Source: a virus
Length of the DNA: 34,466 nucleotides
Reading direction: 5' to 3' (one strand)
IMG/VR virus record: IMGVR_UViG_3300023109_000064
Location: 1-34,466 of that record
Part shown: piece after piece, positions 22,946 to 30,687 of the stretch
How positions within the stretch are numbered: the stretch's first letter is position 1
Layout of the letters: every line of letters begins with the position of its first letter
The notes under the pieces: generated by a model
Databases searched by the model: none
Told to the model about the DNA's origin: nothing
Seen by the model: the letters and a program-made list of their open reading frames with translations, nothing else
Program-made: the position numbers and the translations under genes

Positions 22946-23875
22946 ATGAATTATGAAAAAGCTTTAAAATATAATCGCAGCTCATTAATTAAGTACAAGT
23001 GGAGTCCACTTTGGTTTGGAGGAAAGTCTTTAGATGAAGATTTAATCAATAAGATAAAAGCTTTTCAAAAAGAAAATGAGCTAAAAGAAGACGGTTTTGT
23101 AGGACCTACTACTTATAGAAGAATTCTAACGGAAGTTGAAGCTCAAAGATTAAATTTTAAACCAAATAAAAGTAGGAAACGACGAATAGAAACGTGTTTG
23201 ATCTACAATGGAAAAAAGATACCAATCCTGTGGAAAAAAGTGAGACTATACACTGAAAAAACAGGGCTTCGAATAGAAGCCCCAACGTACTACTCTTATT
23301 CAAAAGAAGCAGACAGGGGACCTATCCAATTTGTAAATCATTGGGATGCAGCGCTTACAAGTGAAAGCTGCGCTAAGATTATAAATAGAAGAAAGTTATC
23401 TATGCATTTTTGCATAGATAACGATGGGACAGTTTATCAGTTGATGGATATGCAAGATGCTGCCTGGCAAGCAGGCAATGAGTTTTCTAACAGAATTGGT
23501 TTGGGAGTAGAGATATCAAATGCATTTTATTTAAAGTACCAAGACTGGTATGTTAAAAATGGATTTGGTAAAAGACCGTTAGTTGAAAAGAAAACGATAC
23601 ATGGAAACAAGAGTGTATCAAAACACTTAGGTTTCTATGATGTTCAAATAGAAGCTTTAGCTGCTCTTTGGGAATGCGTATCTTTTGCTACGGAAGTACC
23701 GTTAGAAATTTGCGATGTGCAGGGAGTATGCAAAAAATGCCAAACAGGCGAGCATGCAGGCTTTATTAACCATTTTAATTTAACTGAAAATAAAATTGAT
23801 TGCAGCGGTTTAGATATGCATTTAGTTCTAAGCAAAGCGCTTGAATTAAGAAATGAAAGATTAAACGGGTCTTGA
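22946..23875 (+). CDS. N-acetylmuramoyl-L-alanine amidase endolysin with N-terminal peptidoglycan-binding domain
   Basis: This is the only plus-strand gene. The 309-residue form starts at the ATG at 22946 with TAAGG 8 bases upstream; an earlier ATG at 22913 has no ribosome-binding site. Residues ~20-60 form a peptidoglycan-binding repeat (INKIKAFQKENELKEDGFVGPTTY). The Amidase_2 domain follows: PIQFVNHWDAAL, SMHFCIDNDGTVYQLMDMQDAAWQAG, VEISNAF, then GFINHFNLTENKIDCSGLD, providing His, His and Cys/Asp zinc ligands. It would cleave cell-wall peptides at lysis. The gene ends overlapping the SSB gene tail-to-tail by 15 bases. It also contains a 12-bp perfect hairpin. Confidence 0.93.
   Translation: MNYEKALKYNRSSLIKYKWSPLWFGGKSLDEDLINKIKAFQKENELKEDGFVGPTTYRRILTEVEAQRLNFKPNKSRKRRIETCLIYNGKKIPILWKKVRLYTEKTGLRIEAPTYYSYSKEADRGPIQFVNHWDAALTSESCAKIINRRKLSMHFCIDNDGTVYQLMDMQDAAWQAGNEFSNRIGLGVEISNAFYLKYQDWYVKNGFGKRPLVEKKTIHGNKSVSKHLGFYDVQIEALAALWECVSFATEVPLEICDVQGVCKKCQTGEHAGFINHFNLTENKIDCSGLDMHLVLSKALELRNERLNGS
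23395..23422 (+). repeat. 12-bp perfect inverted repeat inside the amidase gene
   Basis: Arms GTTATCTATGCA and TGCATAGATAAC flank a TTTT loop. It lies within the codons for the conserved MHFCIDNDG motif. Such a long perfect stem inside a coding region is unusual; it could act in RNA stability or translation. Confidence 0.85.
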
Positions 23876-24211
23876 CAGTAAAATGATGTCGTCTACAACT
23901 ATTTCAAAAGTTGAAAAAGTTTGATCACCTTTAGTAATTAAACGAGTACGCAAAGCGCCTTTGACTCTAATTTTGTCATTTCGCTGAAAATCATTATAAA
24001 CTTGCTGAGCTTTAGAATGCCAGACTACAAGAGGTACCTTAGCGTACCTCTTCTTAACTGCGTAATCGCCAACTACATTTTTTTTAGCTTTGTAAGTACT
24101 GTCTACAAACAAGATCATATTAAGTACTGGCCTAGAACTGTCTCTTGTGTGGCGGAGTACAAGATCAGTACCTATGTTGCCCTCGCCAATCCATTGATTG
24201 ATATTTTCCAT
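23861..24211 (-). CDS. Single-stranded DNA-binding protein (OB-fold)
   Basis: The 116 residues show the SSB layout: NINQWIGEGNIGTDLVLRHT, RPVLNMILFVDSTY, KVPLVVWHSKAQQVYNDFQRNDKIRVKGALRTR and TFEIVVDDIILL, with the typical basic and aromatic residues of an OB-fold. There is no acidic C-terminal tail, so partner recruitment as in bacterial SSB may be absent. It would coat ssDNA in replication and recombination. Its start overlaps the thyX stop (TAATG). A separate possible ssDNA binder is at 14094-14525. Confidence 0.85.
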   Translation of the reverse strand: MENINQWIGEGNIGTDLVLRHTRDSSRPVLNMILFVDSTYKAKKNVVGDYAVKKRYAKVPLVVWHSKAQQVYNDFQRNDKIRVKGALRTRLITKGDQTFSTFEIVVDDIILLSRPV

Positions 24212-25014
24212 TAGTTCTCCGGATAAGGATGGATTTTAAGTAAATCTAGTTGATCTGGATTTAAGTTTTTAATGATTTTTTTAACTAACTTTAAATCTCG
24301 TTCAGTTTTAGCTTCGTTATAAATAGCTATAGTTTCAGGTATAATTTCTTTTAGAATATCCATGCAAGCAATAGCGACTTCTTGAATTTCAAACTGTGCT
24401 CCAGGATGATTGCGCAATTCGTAAAACTTAAAAAAGTTATTTAAGTTACAAGTACCCCAATAGTAAGTGTATATATTTTGAGGTAAAACCATACGAGCTT
24501 GTTCACGACAAATTCCAGATTCTATCATTTTGTTATACAAAACTAGAGATTCTGTAACATGTTCTGTAACAATTTCACTAGCGCTTGAATCGTAATCGAG
24601 GTGAGTACCATCGACAAATTTTAGAGTTGGGTTAAAATCAGAACCAACAATACTAGACTGCCTATTTGAAGCAGACTGCTTACGAAAAGTATTAGGAGTA
24701 TAAAAGTCTAAATTTTTATCTGTATACCTTCTGCTAATTTCATTAAAAGACCAAGTTCTATGACGCATGTGTTGTCGTGCTACAAACAAGGGAACTTTGA
24801 AAGCAAATGTGAAAACATTGTGCTCCATAACAGAAGTATGACCTTCTCTAGCGCAAGTTTTAAGAAGCTTCTTGTCTCTATCAGTGACTTCACTTATTTC
24901 AACTCCAAATGAAGCTCTAGCAGCGTTTACTTGAGTCTTGACGTCTTCACCCATGTATTGTTTCAGATGAACATAACCTGGGTACAAAGAATCGTTATAA
25001 AGTGAAATTTTCAT
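24211..25014 (-). CDS. thyX: Flavin-dependent thymidylate synthase
   Basis: The 267 residues have the ThyX hallmark RHRTWSFNEISRRY (RHRxxSxNExSxRY), with EHNVFTFAFKVPLFVARQHMRHR before it and EQARMVLPQNIYTYYW after. NLNNFFKFYELRNHPGAQFEI is also typical. The enzyme uses FAD, NADPH and methylene-tetrahydrofolate to make dTMP from dUMP. It would pair with dCMP deaminase. Its start overlaps the next upstream gene (ATGA). Confidence 0.97.
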   Translation of the reverse strand: MKISLYNDSLYPGYVHLKQYMGEDVKTQVNAARASFGVEISEVTDRDKKLLKTCAREGHTSVMEHNVFTFAFKVPLFVARQHMRHRTWSFNEISRRYTDKNLDFYTPNTFRKQSASNRQSSIVGSDFNPTLKFVDGTHLDYDSSASEIVTEHVTESLVLYNKMIESGICREQARMVLPQNIYTYYWGTCNLNNFFKFYELRNHPGAQFEIQEVAIACMDILKEIIPETIAIYNEAKTERDLKLVKKIIKNLNPDQLDLLKIHPYPEN

Positions 25015-25508
25015 GTGGTTTCATTTTCTTCTGTAAGAAACTGATCCATGTCGTCAAACATTTGATAAGGCCAGCTATTTTTAAAATTAGGGTAATAACT
25101 AGAATCAGAAAGAATAAAGGAGGACAAATGCCTCCAATCAGATTCATTGTATTCTCCAATAGAGTTGTTAAGGAAAGCAGAAGAAGGTAAAGTTTGTAAG
25201 GTAAAATTTAAAACTTTATCAAAATCAATACTTGTCATATCAGAATTATTAATAAAAGCATAGAAAAGTAAAAACTTTGGCAAAGCTGTAACTATGTTTT
25301 TGAATTCTGTAGAACTTTGATTAAAATCAGAAGTAACAGGATCGTAAGCGGTCAAAAGGTCTTGAGACAAATTCAACAAAAAAATAGAAAAGGCATGAAG
25401 AAAATCATGTCCCATTACTTCTTTTTGTTCAGGGTTGTTTTTGAAATAGGCTTGAACAAAATCATTTAAACTAGAAGTTTTGTCAGATTCCTTGTGGGAA
25501 AAATACAT
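25011..25508 (-). CDS. Orphan acidic protein
   Basis: The 165 residues are helical and acidic, with long hydrophobic helices (FLHAFSIFLLNLSQDLL, LPKFLLFYAFINN) but no clear membrane span. The end is rich in Asp/Glu (FDDMDQFLTEENETT). No family was recognised. It overlaps thyX (ATGA) and abuts the next upstream gene. Confidence 0.6.
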   Translation of the reverse strand: MYFSHKESDKTSSLNDFVQAYFKNNPEQKEVMGHDFLHAFSIFLLNLSQDLLTAYDPVTSDFNQSSTEFKNIVTALPKFLLFYAFINNSDMTSIDFDKVLNFTLQTLPSSAFLNNSIGEYNESDWRHLSSFILSDSSYYPNFKNSWPYQMFDDMDQFLTEENETT

Positions 25509-26200
25509 TAAATAAACTCCGAATCAATTTCAGCTAAAGATGGGTTAGCATGAATTTCTTGAGATACTGGGATATGCATAGACAATTTCTTTAAAGGAGA
25601 AGCTTTAAGAAATTTCGGTTCAGGAAGAGTAATTGAGTTTTGAACTGGAGTGAAAGGAGGATTAGACCCTTTAGAATAAAACTGCGTGCTTTCTTGATTA
25701 GAATTTACATAAATTAAAGTGCAGCCTCGAATAGTTTTGTTTGGACCAGGCTTCTTAGGCCAAGAGATGGTCTCAACCATATTTATGAATTGACCTAGAA
25801 ATGCCTGATCAGACATTAAGCTTTCTAAATCAAAATCTTCAAAATCAATAGATTCTAAAGTTATAGAATTGGTAACTTTATCAAATTCTATAACAAAATC
25901 AACAAGATCAATAGAGGTAACTCTATTAGTTTTATGTTTAAAATGCTTCTTTTTTGGTTTATAAAGCTTACTTGTTTCAGGCTTAAAGATTGCTTGTTCT
26001 ATTAAAGATAAATGAAAGTCATTATGCTCTTCGTTTGTCAAATCGGCTAAAGACTGATTTGGATTAGCGAGTAATGCTTCGTAAAATATAGATGCTTGTT
26101 CTTGCGCAAAAGAAATTTCATCATTAACAAAACTCAAAAGAGAAGAGTAAACATGCTTCCAGTTAGATTGATTGACGGTTAAAGTTCCAAGAATTTTCAT
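25508..26200 (-). CDS. Orphan protein
   Basis: The 230 residues have a helical N-terminus, a basic segment (PKKKHFKHKTNR), an acidic FEDFDLESL stretch and a distinctive WPKKPGPNKTIRGCTLIYV core near residue 150. The final ~40 residues are Pro/Ser/Lys-rich. No family was recognised. Its start lies inside the last codons of the lytic transglycosylase gene (38-base overlap). Confidence 0.6.
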   Translation of the reverse strand: MKILGTLTVNQSNWKHVYSSLLSFVNDEISFAQEQASIFYEALLANPNQSLADLTNEEHNDFHLSLIEQAIFKPETSKLYKPKKKHFKHKTNRVTSIDLVDFVIEFDKVTNSITLESIDFEDFDLESLMSDQAFLGQFINMVETISWPKKPGPNKTIRGCTLIYVNSNQESTQFYSKGSNPPFTPVQNSITLPEPKFLKASPLKKLSMHIPVSQEIHANPSLAEIDSEFI

Positions 26201-26768
26201 TGTAGGTTTCTTTCAATTTACAGATTAAGTTGTTTGCTTGGAAATAAGTGTTCCAAATATCAATTCGCTTTTTGTACCATTGGTTACAATACTTTGAATA
26301 GATGCCAGTATTATGATGGCAAGCATGCTTATTGCGCTTGTCCATCTTAGTTAAATAAAACTTCATAACTTCAACAGAATAATTAACTGTAGATAGAGTT
26401 TTACATTCTTGATATATTTTAATTGGTTTAGGAGCTTTCTTCCAAGCAAGTCTCTGCTTGTAAGTTTTAAGACGATAAGAAGGGTAAGAATATCGAGCAT
26501 GTATTTGGAATACACCGCAAGCTCGACCATTATCACCCTTACGAACGTTTATTCTAGCCCTAGATTCATTAAGAGCTATAGCTAAGTACCTTTGATCAAG
26601 TACGCCATTGTTGCTCTTTAAAATAGCTTTTAAGAACTTAGAAAGATTCTTTCTGCTTGCTGGTTTATAGATGCGAATTTTATTTGGTTTTAATTCAACA
26701 CTAGTAGCAAAATGAAAGGAATCAAGAATACAATTAAAGTAGAGAGATAAGACAATTGTTAGAAACAA
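26163..26768 (-). CDS. Lytic transglycosylase-like muralytic enzyme (signal-anchored)
   Basis: The 201 residues begin with a hydrophobic signal or anchor (TIVLSLYFNCILDSFHFA). The lysozyme-like core is LAIALNESRARINVRKGDNGRACGVFQIHARY, giving the catalytic Glu of ALNESR and the GxFQIH signature of SLT-type transglycosylases. The C-terminal part is basic (KRNKHACHHNTG). Start is TTG with AAGGAG 6 bases upstream. It would cleave peptidoglycan glycan strands, for virion entry or lysis. Confidence 0.85.
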   Translation of the reverse strand: MFLTIVLSLYFNCILDSFHFATSVELKPNKIRIYKPASRKNLSKFLKAILKSNNGVLDQRYLAIALNESRARINVRKGDNGRACGVFQIHARYSYPSYRLKTYKQRLAWKKAPKPIKIYQECKTLSTVNYSVEVMKFYLTKMDKRNKHACHHNTGIYSKYCNQWYKKRIDIWNTYFQANNLICKLKETYNENSWNFNRQSI

Positions 26769-26771
26769 TTA

Positions 26772-26999
26772 TTACTCCTTAAAGGTTGTTAACAATTCTA
26801 AATAATCGGTTTCATCTTCAATTAAGACAATATCTGTTGAGTCATCTTCTAAAATACCTAAATGGCCGTAATTAACGCTACGCAAATATATAGCCGTAGA
26901 GTCTAAATAAAGACCTCTCTCTCTGAGAGAGGCCTTTAAGTTGCTCATAAAAAGTAAAATTTCAGTTTTTTCTAAATGAGACATCTGATCGAAACTCAT
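26772..26999 (-). CDS. Small orphan protein
   Basis: The 75 residues start at an ATG overlapping the upstream TGA. It has an amphipathic helix (EKTEILLFMSNLKASLRERG) followed by a short acidic half (DDSTDIVLIEDETDYLELL). An 8-bp hairpin (26914-26932) is encoded within it. No family was recognised. Confidence 0.6.
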   Translation of the reverse strand: MSFDQMSHLEKTEILLFMSNLKASLRERGLYLDSTAIYLRSVNYGHLGILEDDSTDIVLIEDETDYLELLTTFKE

Positions 27000-27259
27000 C
27001 GTTCCTCCATAGTGGTTAAATAAATACTTAATGCGACAAAGTGTATATAGTTTTTGAAAAAAAGAGCTCTATAAACAAAGACAGGCGCATAGAGAATAGT
27101 TATTAAAGCACCAATAGAGAAAAGTATCAACATCAAAGGATAACGTATTACATCATGTGTTTCAGAATCTATACTTTTCATAGCAAAAAGTATAGAAGCA
27201 ATTACGTATAGACCAGATAGATATATACTGAAATAAGCAGCTAAAAGAAAAGTAATCAT
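26996..27259 (-). CDS. Small membrane protein
   Basis: The 87 residues contain two to three hydrophobic spans: FLLAAYFSIYLSGLYVIASILFAM, YPLMLILFSIGALITILYAPVFV and IHFVALSIYL. The ATG overlaps the alkB-like stop. A holin role is possible because lysis enzymes lie nearby, but it is not shown. Confidence 0.65.
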   Translation of the reverse strand: MITFLLAAYFSIYLSGLYVIASILFAMKSIDSETHDVIRYPLMLILFSIGALITILYAPVFVYRALFFKNYIHFVALSIYLTTMEER

Positions 27260-27870
27260 ATTATTTTGTTTAGATAATTGTATTTATAATAGTTAATTGA
27301 ACCGGCTTCAGAAAGAACGTTTCTAAAGGTTAATGAAATTCTTGGTAGAATAAAGTTTTTTGTTTTAGGAACTGAATGCATATAGTCTTGTTGGCAATTA
27401 TTCTGCATGAGAAATAAATCTCCATGAGAAAGTAAATGTTTAGAAACATTTTTAGTCAATTTATCTTTTAAACAAAACAATCTCTCTGCACCTAGTGTTA
27501 CTGAAGGTATCGTTGGATTTTTACCTAAAAAGGTTTCGTCATCACTATGATATCCAATACTGTGACTACCATCTTTATAATAAGAAAGTAAAATAAAATT
27601 ATAAGTCTGAGAAGTATGAGCTTCTACGTATTCCTTCAGGGGAATAATCCAGGAAGGAAAAGCTAGAGGAGCGGTTTTTTGAGGTAAATATAATTCATAA
27701 TGTTCCGGCTGGTGAAAGCCATAACAATAAGTAAACCTTGGTGTAGTAACAAGGCCACGCTCAGGTTTATAATATTTAACTTGCCTCCAGGGAACTTCTT
27801 GTAAAAGTTTGGAATAGAGCCAATCAGATTCTTCTTTAGTTAGAAAATCTTTTACATGATTAAAGTGCAT
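27256..27870 (-). CDS. AlkB-family 2-oxoglutarate/Fe(II) dioxygenase
   Basis: The 204 residues contain the AlkB set. Iron ligands are His108 and Asp110 in IGYHSDDE and His165 in YMHSVP; Arg177 and Arg183 in LPRISLTFR bind 2-oxoglutarate. SVTLGAERLF and LSHGDLFLMQ are also family-typical. AlkB enzymes oxidatively remove alkyl groups from DNA or RNA bases. A phage copy could repair its genome or RNA, or demethylate bases. The start overlaps the upstream stop. Confidence 0.93.
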   Translation of the reverse strand: MHFNHVKDFLTKEESDWLYSKLLQEVPWRQVKYYKPERGLVTTPRFTYCYGFHQPEHYELYLPQKTAPLAFPSWIIPLKEYVEAHTSQTYNFILLSYYKDGSHSIGYHSDDETFLGKNPTIPSVTLGAERLFCLKDKLTKNVSKHLLSHGDLFLMQNNCQQDYMHSVPKTKNFILPRISLTFRNVLSEAGSINYYKYNYLNKII

Positions 27871-28129
27871 CTTTTTTCTTTTTTCTATAATCTGCGCTAT
27901 TTTTACGCTTTCTACATTTTACAGAGCAATATCTACTGTTTTCTTTTTTTGGGTTTGAACAATTTGAATTAAAACATGTGTTATTTTCAAGATTAGCGCG
28001 ACCTGGACAGTTGTATTTCCAACATTTTTCAACTGAAGCTTTTCGAGGAGTACGCCTACCTATTGTATTCGGGCAAACCCAGTACAATTGATTGTCATCT
28101 ACAAAAGTTTGAACTATACATTTAGTCAT
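27860..28129 (-). CDS. Cys-rich zinc-binding protein
   Basis: The 89 residues carry four Cys pairs: KCIVQTF, VEKCWKYNCPGR, TCFNSNCSNP and YCSVKCRKRKNSADYRKKKK. The last resembles the C-terminal zinc hairpin of CGNR-type proteins, with a basic tail suited to nucleic acid binding. Role unknown; a small DNA/RNA-binding protein is likely. Confidence 0.65.
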   Translation of the reverse strand: MTKCIVQTFVDDNQLYWVCPNTIGRRTPRKASVEKCWKYNCPGRANLENNTCFNSNCSNPKKENSRYCSVKCRKRKNSADYRKKKKDAL

Positions 28130-28370
28130 TTTTTACTTTCTGAGTTGTTTCTACCATTTTTGTATATTTGTCTAAAGAAGCTTGTCCTAAAATATATCCT
28201 ACTTGAATGAATCCTGTAGTAATTACTAAAGTTAATGTAATAAAAAAGCTGTAGTAATCGTATTTTCCTTTAAGCTGAAAAAGCATATAAACTAAAAGAA
28301 GTTTCCAGCCGATATCAGCTATTAAATAAGCAATAAATTTTTTAGACTTTAAAGGATTCTGATTAGTCAT
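28122..28370 (-). CDS. Small membrane protein (holin-like)
   Basis: The 82-residue form starts at the ATG at 28370. It has two hydrophobic spans (FIAYLIADIGWKLLLVYMLFQL and YSFFITLTLVITTGFIQVGYILG) and a charged C-terminus. The arrangement fits small phage holins or a membrane anchor. It follows the cyclase-linked membrane gene by one base. Confidence 0.6.
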   Translation of the reverse strand: MTNQNPLKSKKFIAYLIADIGWKLLLVYMLFQLKGKYDYYSFFITLTLVITTGFIQVGYILGQASLDKYTKMVETTQKVKND

Positions 28371-28371
28371 T

Positions 28372-28848
28372 TTAAAAATCTCTTTCAACTTCAGGAAGCC
28401 ACTGCTCTACATGTTTATTTAAAACAACTTGTGACTCGTCTTTTTTAGTTATTGCAGGAGGGTTTTGGAAGTTGGAAAGCTTATTTATAATTGTTGTTTG
28501 AAGCTCAAACATTTGATCTGTTTTTAATTGCATTTGTATATGCGCGTCTCTAAGACGAGCAATTAGTGAAACCCTGTCGGCATTAGCTGAAGCTAAGTCG
28601 TCTTTTAACTGCTCTACCTCACTTGGATCACGTCCCGAAGCTATAGCCATCATAGAGCTTATACTTCCGGTAATCATTCCGAGGATACCTACGAGAACGT
28701 CTCTATTTTCATCGACTATTTTTACGTAAGTAAGAAAAAGTATAAGGCCGACTACTATAAGTAGAAAGAAAACAGAGAACCACCAACCACGCTTAGCCTT
28801 TTCAGTTGTACTGAATTGCTTATTAGTTAGATCTTTAGGTTTATTCAT
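28372..28848 (-). CDS. Two-span membrane protein with coiled-coil tail
   Basis: The 158 residues have two spans (WFSVFFLLIVVGLILFLTYV and LVGILGMITGSISSMMAIA), then a coiled coil (EVEQLKDDLASANADRVSLIARLRD) and a hydrophilic end. The ATG overlaps the cyclase stop (ATGA), so both are co-translated. It could be a holin-type lysis protein, or a membrane effector partnered with the cyclase. The sequence does not decide. Confidence 0.65.
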   Translation of the reverse strand: MNKPKDLTNKQFSTTEKAKRGWWFSVFFLLIVVGLILFLTYVKIVDENRDVLVGILGMITGSISSMMAIASGRDPSEVEQLKDDLASANADRVSLIARLRDAHIQMQLKTDQMFELQTTIINKLSNFQNPPAITKKDESQVVLNKHVEQWLPEVERDF

Positions 28849-29690
28849 TTTAAAACGTCCTTTATATAATAAACAATCACTTTAAAGTAATAGTCTAAAT
28901 ATTCTATTGGTTTTAAAAGTAAATAATCTACTCCCCATAAACTTTTAGCTGAATGAGAAGCTAAAAAAGGCCAAAAAATAACAATTAAATAAAATAAAGA
29001 TAATTTAAAAGCAGAATTGAGAAGAACAAAAAGCTTTTCTTTGAGAAGCTTATGTTTAAAATGAGTTTTAATTTTTTTCTTACCGCCAAGACGAATAGCT
29101 TTTTCGTTACTAGGAGGAGATTGAATATCGTTTTGAGAAAATGCTAAAACCCAAATTTGTTCTGGAGAAGATATACCTTTAAAACGGTACAAACCTGCGC
29201 AAACAACCAAGATATTTTTAGGTATATGCGGATTAGATGTAAGCCTAGCTTTAAATTTTAAATAAGCTCTATTGCTTAATAAAATTTGATTAGGACCGCA
29301 AATGCTCATAGTTCTAGCAGCTAAATTTTTACCTATACCTTCGATGTTAACTTTTTTAACACCACCGTCTACAAGTCTTTGCTCAGTCCTAACAATTACC
29401 ATAGAATCCCAGTGGATACCTACTCGACTAGTAAATGGAAAGTTAAGGCGCAATTTTTTCTTATAAATAGAAGCAAAAGCGACTGCATCTTGTACGTTTC
29501 CAAAATACATCAAATGGCCATCTGAGCTGTCGATCCACTGACCATTAAATCTAGTTATTAAATTCATAACAAGCTTGTCATGAGTCGAAAACCATACAGT
29601 AGCGACTTCAGGACCATGTTGTTGAACAAATTTTGTACTACCGATTATGTCGGTAAGTACAATGGCAATTTCAGCATTTGTCATATTCAT
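28845..29690 (-). CDS. Class III nucleotide cyclase with C-terminal membrane anchor
   Basis: The 281 residues start with a class III cyclase domain: AIVLTDIIGST (metal-binding Asp14), QWIDSSDGHLMYF (second metal Asp57), RVGIHWD, and GIGKNLAARTM with Asn122 and Arg126 of the catalytic NxxAAR. Positions that select the base in adenylate or guanylate cyclases look non-standard (Asp54 where Lys or Glu is usual), so the product may not be cAMP. Residues ~215-280 are basic, then membrane-spanning (FKLSLFYLIVIFWPFLA). TAGGAGG precedes the ATG. Pycsar antiphage systems use such a cyclase with a membrane effector; a phage copy could serve exclusion or signalling. Confidence 0.85.
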   Translation of the reverse strand: MNMTNAEIAIVLTDIIGSTKFVQQHGPEVATVWFSTHDKLVMNLITRFNGQWIDSSDGHLMYFGNVQDAVAFASIYKKKLRLNFPFTSRVGIHWDSMVIVRTEQRLVDGGVKKVNIEGIGKNLAARTMSICGPNQILLSNRAYLKFKARLTSNPHIPKNILVVCAGLYRFKGISSPEQIWVLAFSQNDIQSPPSNEKAIRLGGKKKIKTHFKHKLLKEKLFVLLNSAFKLSLFYLIVIFWPFLASHSAKSLWGVDYLLLKPIEYLDYYFKVIVYYIKDVLK

Positions 29691-29734
29691 AAAAACCTCC
29701 TAGAAGTAATATACTCCTTGAAGGTTTTAAGAAT

Positions 29735-30064
29735 CTATTGTTTTAAAGGAATAGGATCGTTAACATTAACAAGCTTATATTGTATAATGAAATTACGATA
29801 AATTCGGGAGTCAATAAGGATTTTTGATTTTTGATTTGCATATTCATTTTTCGTAAAGTTGAAGGTGTAGTAGCATTTACCCCAAGAGTGACTAGGAGGA
29901 TTATAGTCAAAATAAGTTACTTGATTAAAGCGTTTGCAAAAATAAGTTTTAATCTTAGTGTTTGTATCTTGAAGATAAACAGTTGCAACTACAGCTGTGA
30001 TTGTTGAAAACAAAGCAATTTTAGAAAAGGCTGATTTAATTTTTAATAAAATTTTTTTAAACAT
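29735..30064 (-). CDS. Orphan protein with N-terminal signal/anchor
   Basis: The 109-residue form starts at the ATG at 30064; a TTG at 30112 is less likely. A basic N-terminus and hydrophobic run (IALFSTITAVVATVYLQ) look like a signal anchor. The rest (FNQVTYFDYNPPSHSWGKCYYTF) is soluble and aromatic. No family was recognised. Confidence 0.6.
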   Translation of the reverse strand: MFKKILLKIKSAFSKIALFSTITAVVATVYLQDTNTKIKTYFCKRFNQVTYFDYNPPSHSWGKCYYTFNFTKNEYANQKSKILIDSRIYRNFIIQYKLVNVNDPIPLKQ

Positions 30065-30108
30065 ATAATTTACCAACACGTAAGTTAAAGACAATTTTTT
30101 AAAGAAGA

Positions 30109-30360
30109 TCAAATATACTTATAACTAGTTACTAGCCAACCGGTACTTTCAGAAATGATCGCGGATATAAGTTTAGTAGGTTGTTTTGAGAAAAACCTAG
30201 TATCAAAAACAAGAGAAACATTATAATCTTGACAAGTTGTGACTTGAAAAAAATCAGGTTGATGTTTTTTATATTTATAAAAGTCAGTTTCTGAAAAACT
30301 ACTGAGGCTTTTAATATAATCAAAATCATAGTAAACTTGAATAAATGTGTTTTTTAAAAT
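30109..30360 (-). CDS. Likely gene with non-standard ATT start
   Basis: An 83-residue open frame has ordinary soluble-protein composition (FIQVYYDFDYIKSLSSFSE, YKKHQPDFFQVTTCQDYNVS, LISAIISESTGWLV) but no ATG, GTG or TTG. The ATT at 30360 has AAAAGG 6 bases upstream. A 65-residue ATG frame in another phase (30132-30329) is hydrophobic and Phe/Ile-rich and is judged a shadow. No family was recognised. It ends 45 bases before the next gene. Confidence 0.5.
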   Translation of the reverse strand: MLKNTFIQVYYDFDYIKSLSSFSETDFYKYKKHQPDFFQVTTCQDYNVSLVFDTRFFSKQPTKLISAIISESTGWLVTSYKYI

Positions 30361-30454
30361 AAGAAACCTTTTAAAAACTGTTATCTCTGATTAAATAATC
30401 ACAAATAACAATAAATATTAATAAATAATACAAAATTCTAACTTTAATTAAATT

Positions 30455-30479
30455 AGTCCGTAGCTATAAAGTACGGACT
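30455..30479 (-). terminator. Hairpin downstream of the tRNA pair
   Basis: Eight-base perfect arms (AGTCCGTA and TACGGACT) with a 9-base loop lie 13 bases 3' of tRNA-Lys on the minus strand, followed by a short AATTT tract. It could end the tRNA transcript or help its processing. The surrounding 130 bases (30361-30490) hold nothing else visible. Confidence 0.45.
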
Positions 30480-30491
30480 TTAAGAATCTAA

Positions 30492-30565
30492 TGGACCTTC
30501 TGGGACTCGAACCCAGGACCTGCGGATTAAAAGTCCGATGCTCTAACCAACTGAGCTAAAAGTCC
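30492..30565 (-). tRNA. tRNA-Lys (anticodon UUU)
   Basis: Read on the minus strand the sequence folds as a tRNA: 7-bp acceptor stem (GGACTTT with AAGGTCC), D-arm AGCTCAGTTGGTTAGAGC, anticodon loop CTTTTAA with anticodon TTT, and T-arm with GGTTCGAGTCC. The discriminator is A and CCA is not encoded. Lys AAA codons are common in AT-rich phage genes. Confidence 0.95.
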
Positions 30566-30613
30566 TTAAAATTAAGTTGAACAAAGTATGTAACAAGAAT
30601 TTAGTATGCAAAA

Positions 30614-30687
30614 TGGGCCCACCAGGACTTGAACCTGGGACCTACCGATTATGAGTCGGGGGCTCTAACCAACTGAGCTATAGGCCC
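30614..30687 (-). tRNA. tRNA with CAU anticodon (Ile2 or elongator Met)
   Basis: On the minus strand it folds with acceptor GGGCCTA/TGGGCCC, D-arm AGCTCAGTTGGTTAGAGC, anticodon stem-loop CCGACTCATAATCGG and T-arm GGTTCAAGTCC. Discriminator A, no CCA. CAU may be elongator Met or Ile2 after lysidine modification by host TilS. The G-rich acceptor and anticodon stem resemble Ile2, and AT-rich genomes use AUA, so Ile2 is preferred but not proven. Confidence 0.9.

Noticed and set aside
30132-30329. 65-residue ATG frame rich in Phe/Ile
   Set aside because: Composition is shadow-like, and a frame in another phase (30109-30360) reads as a normal protein.
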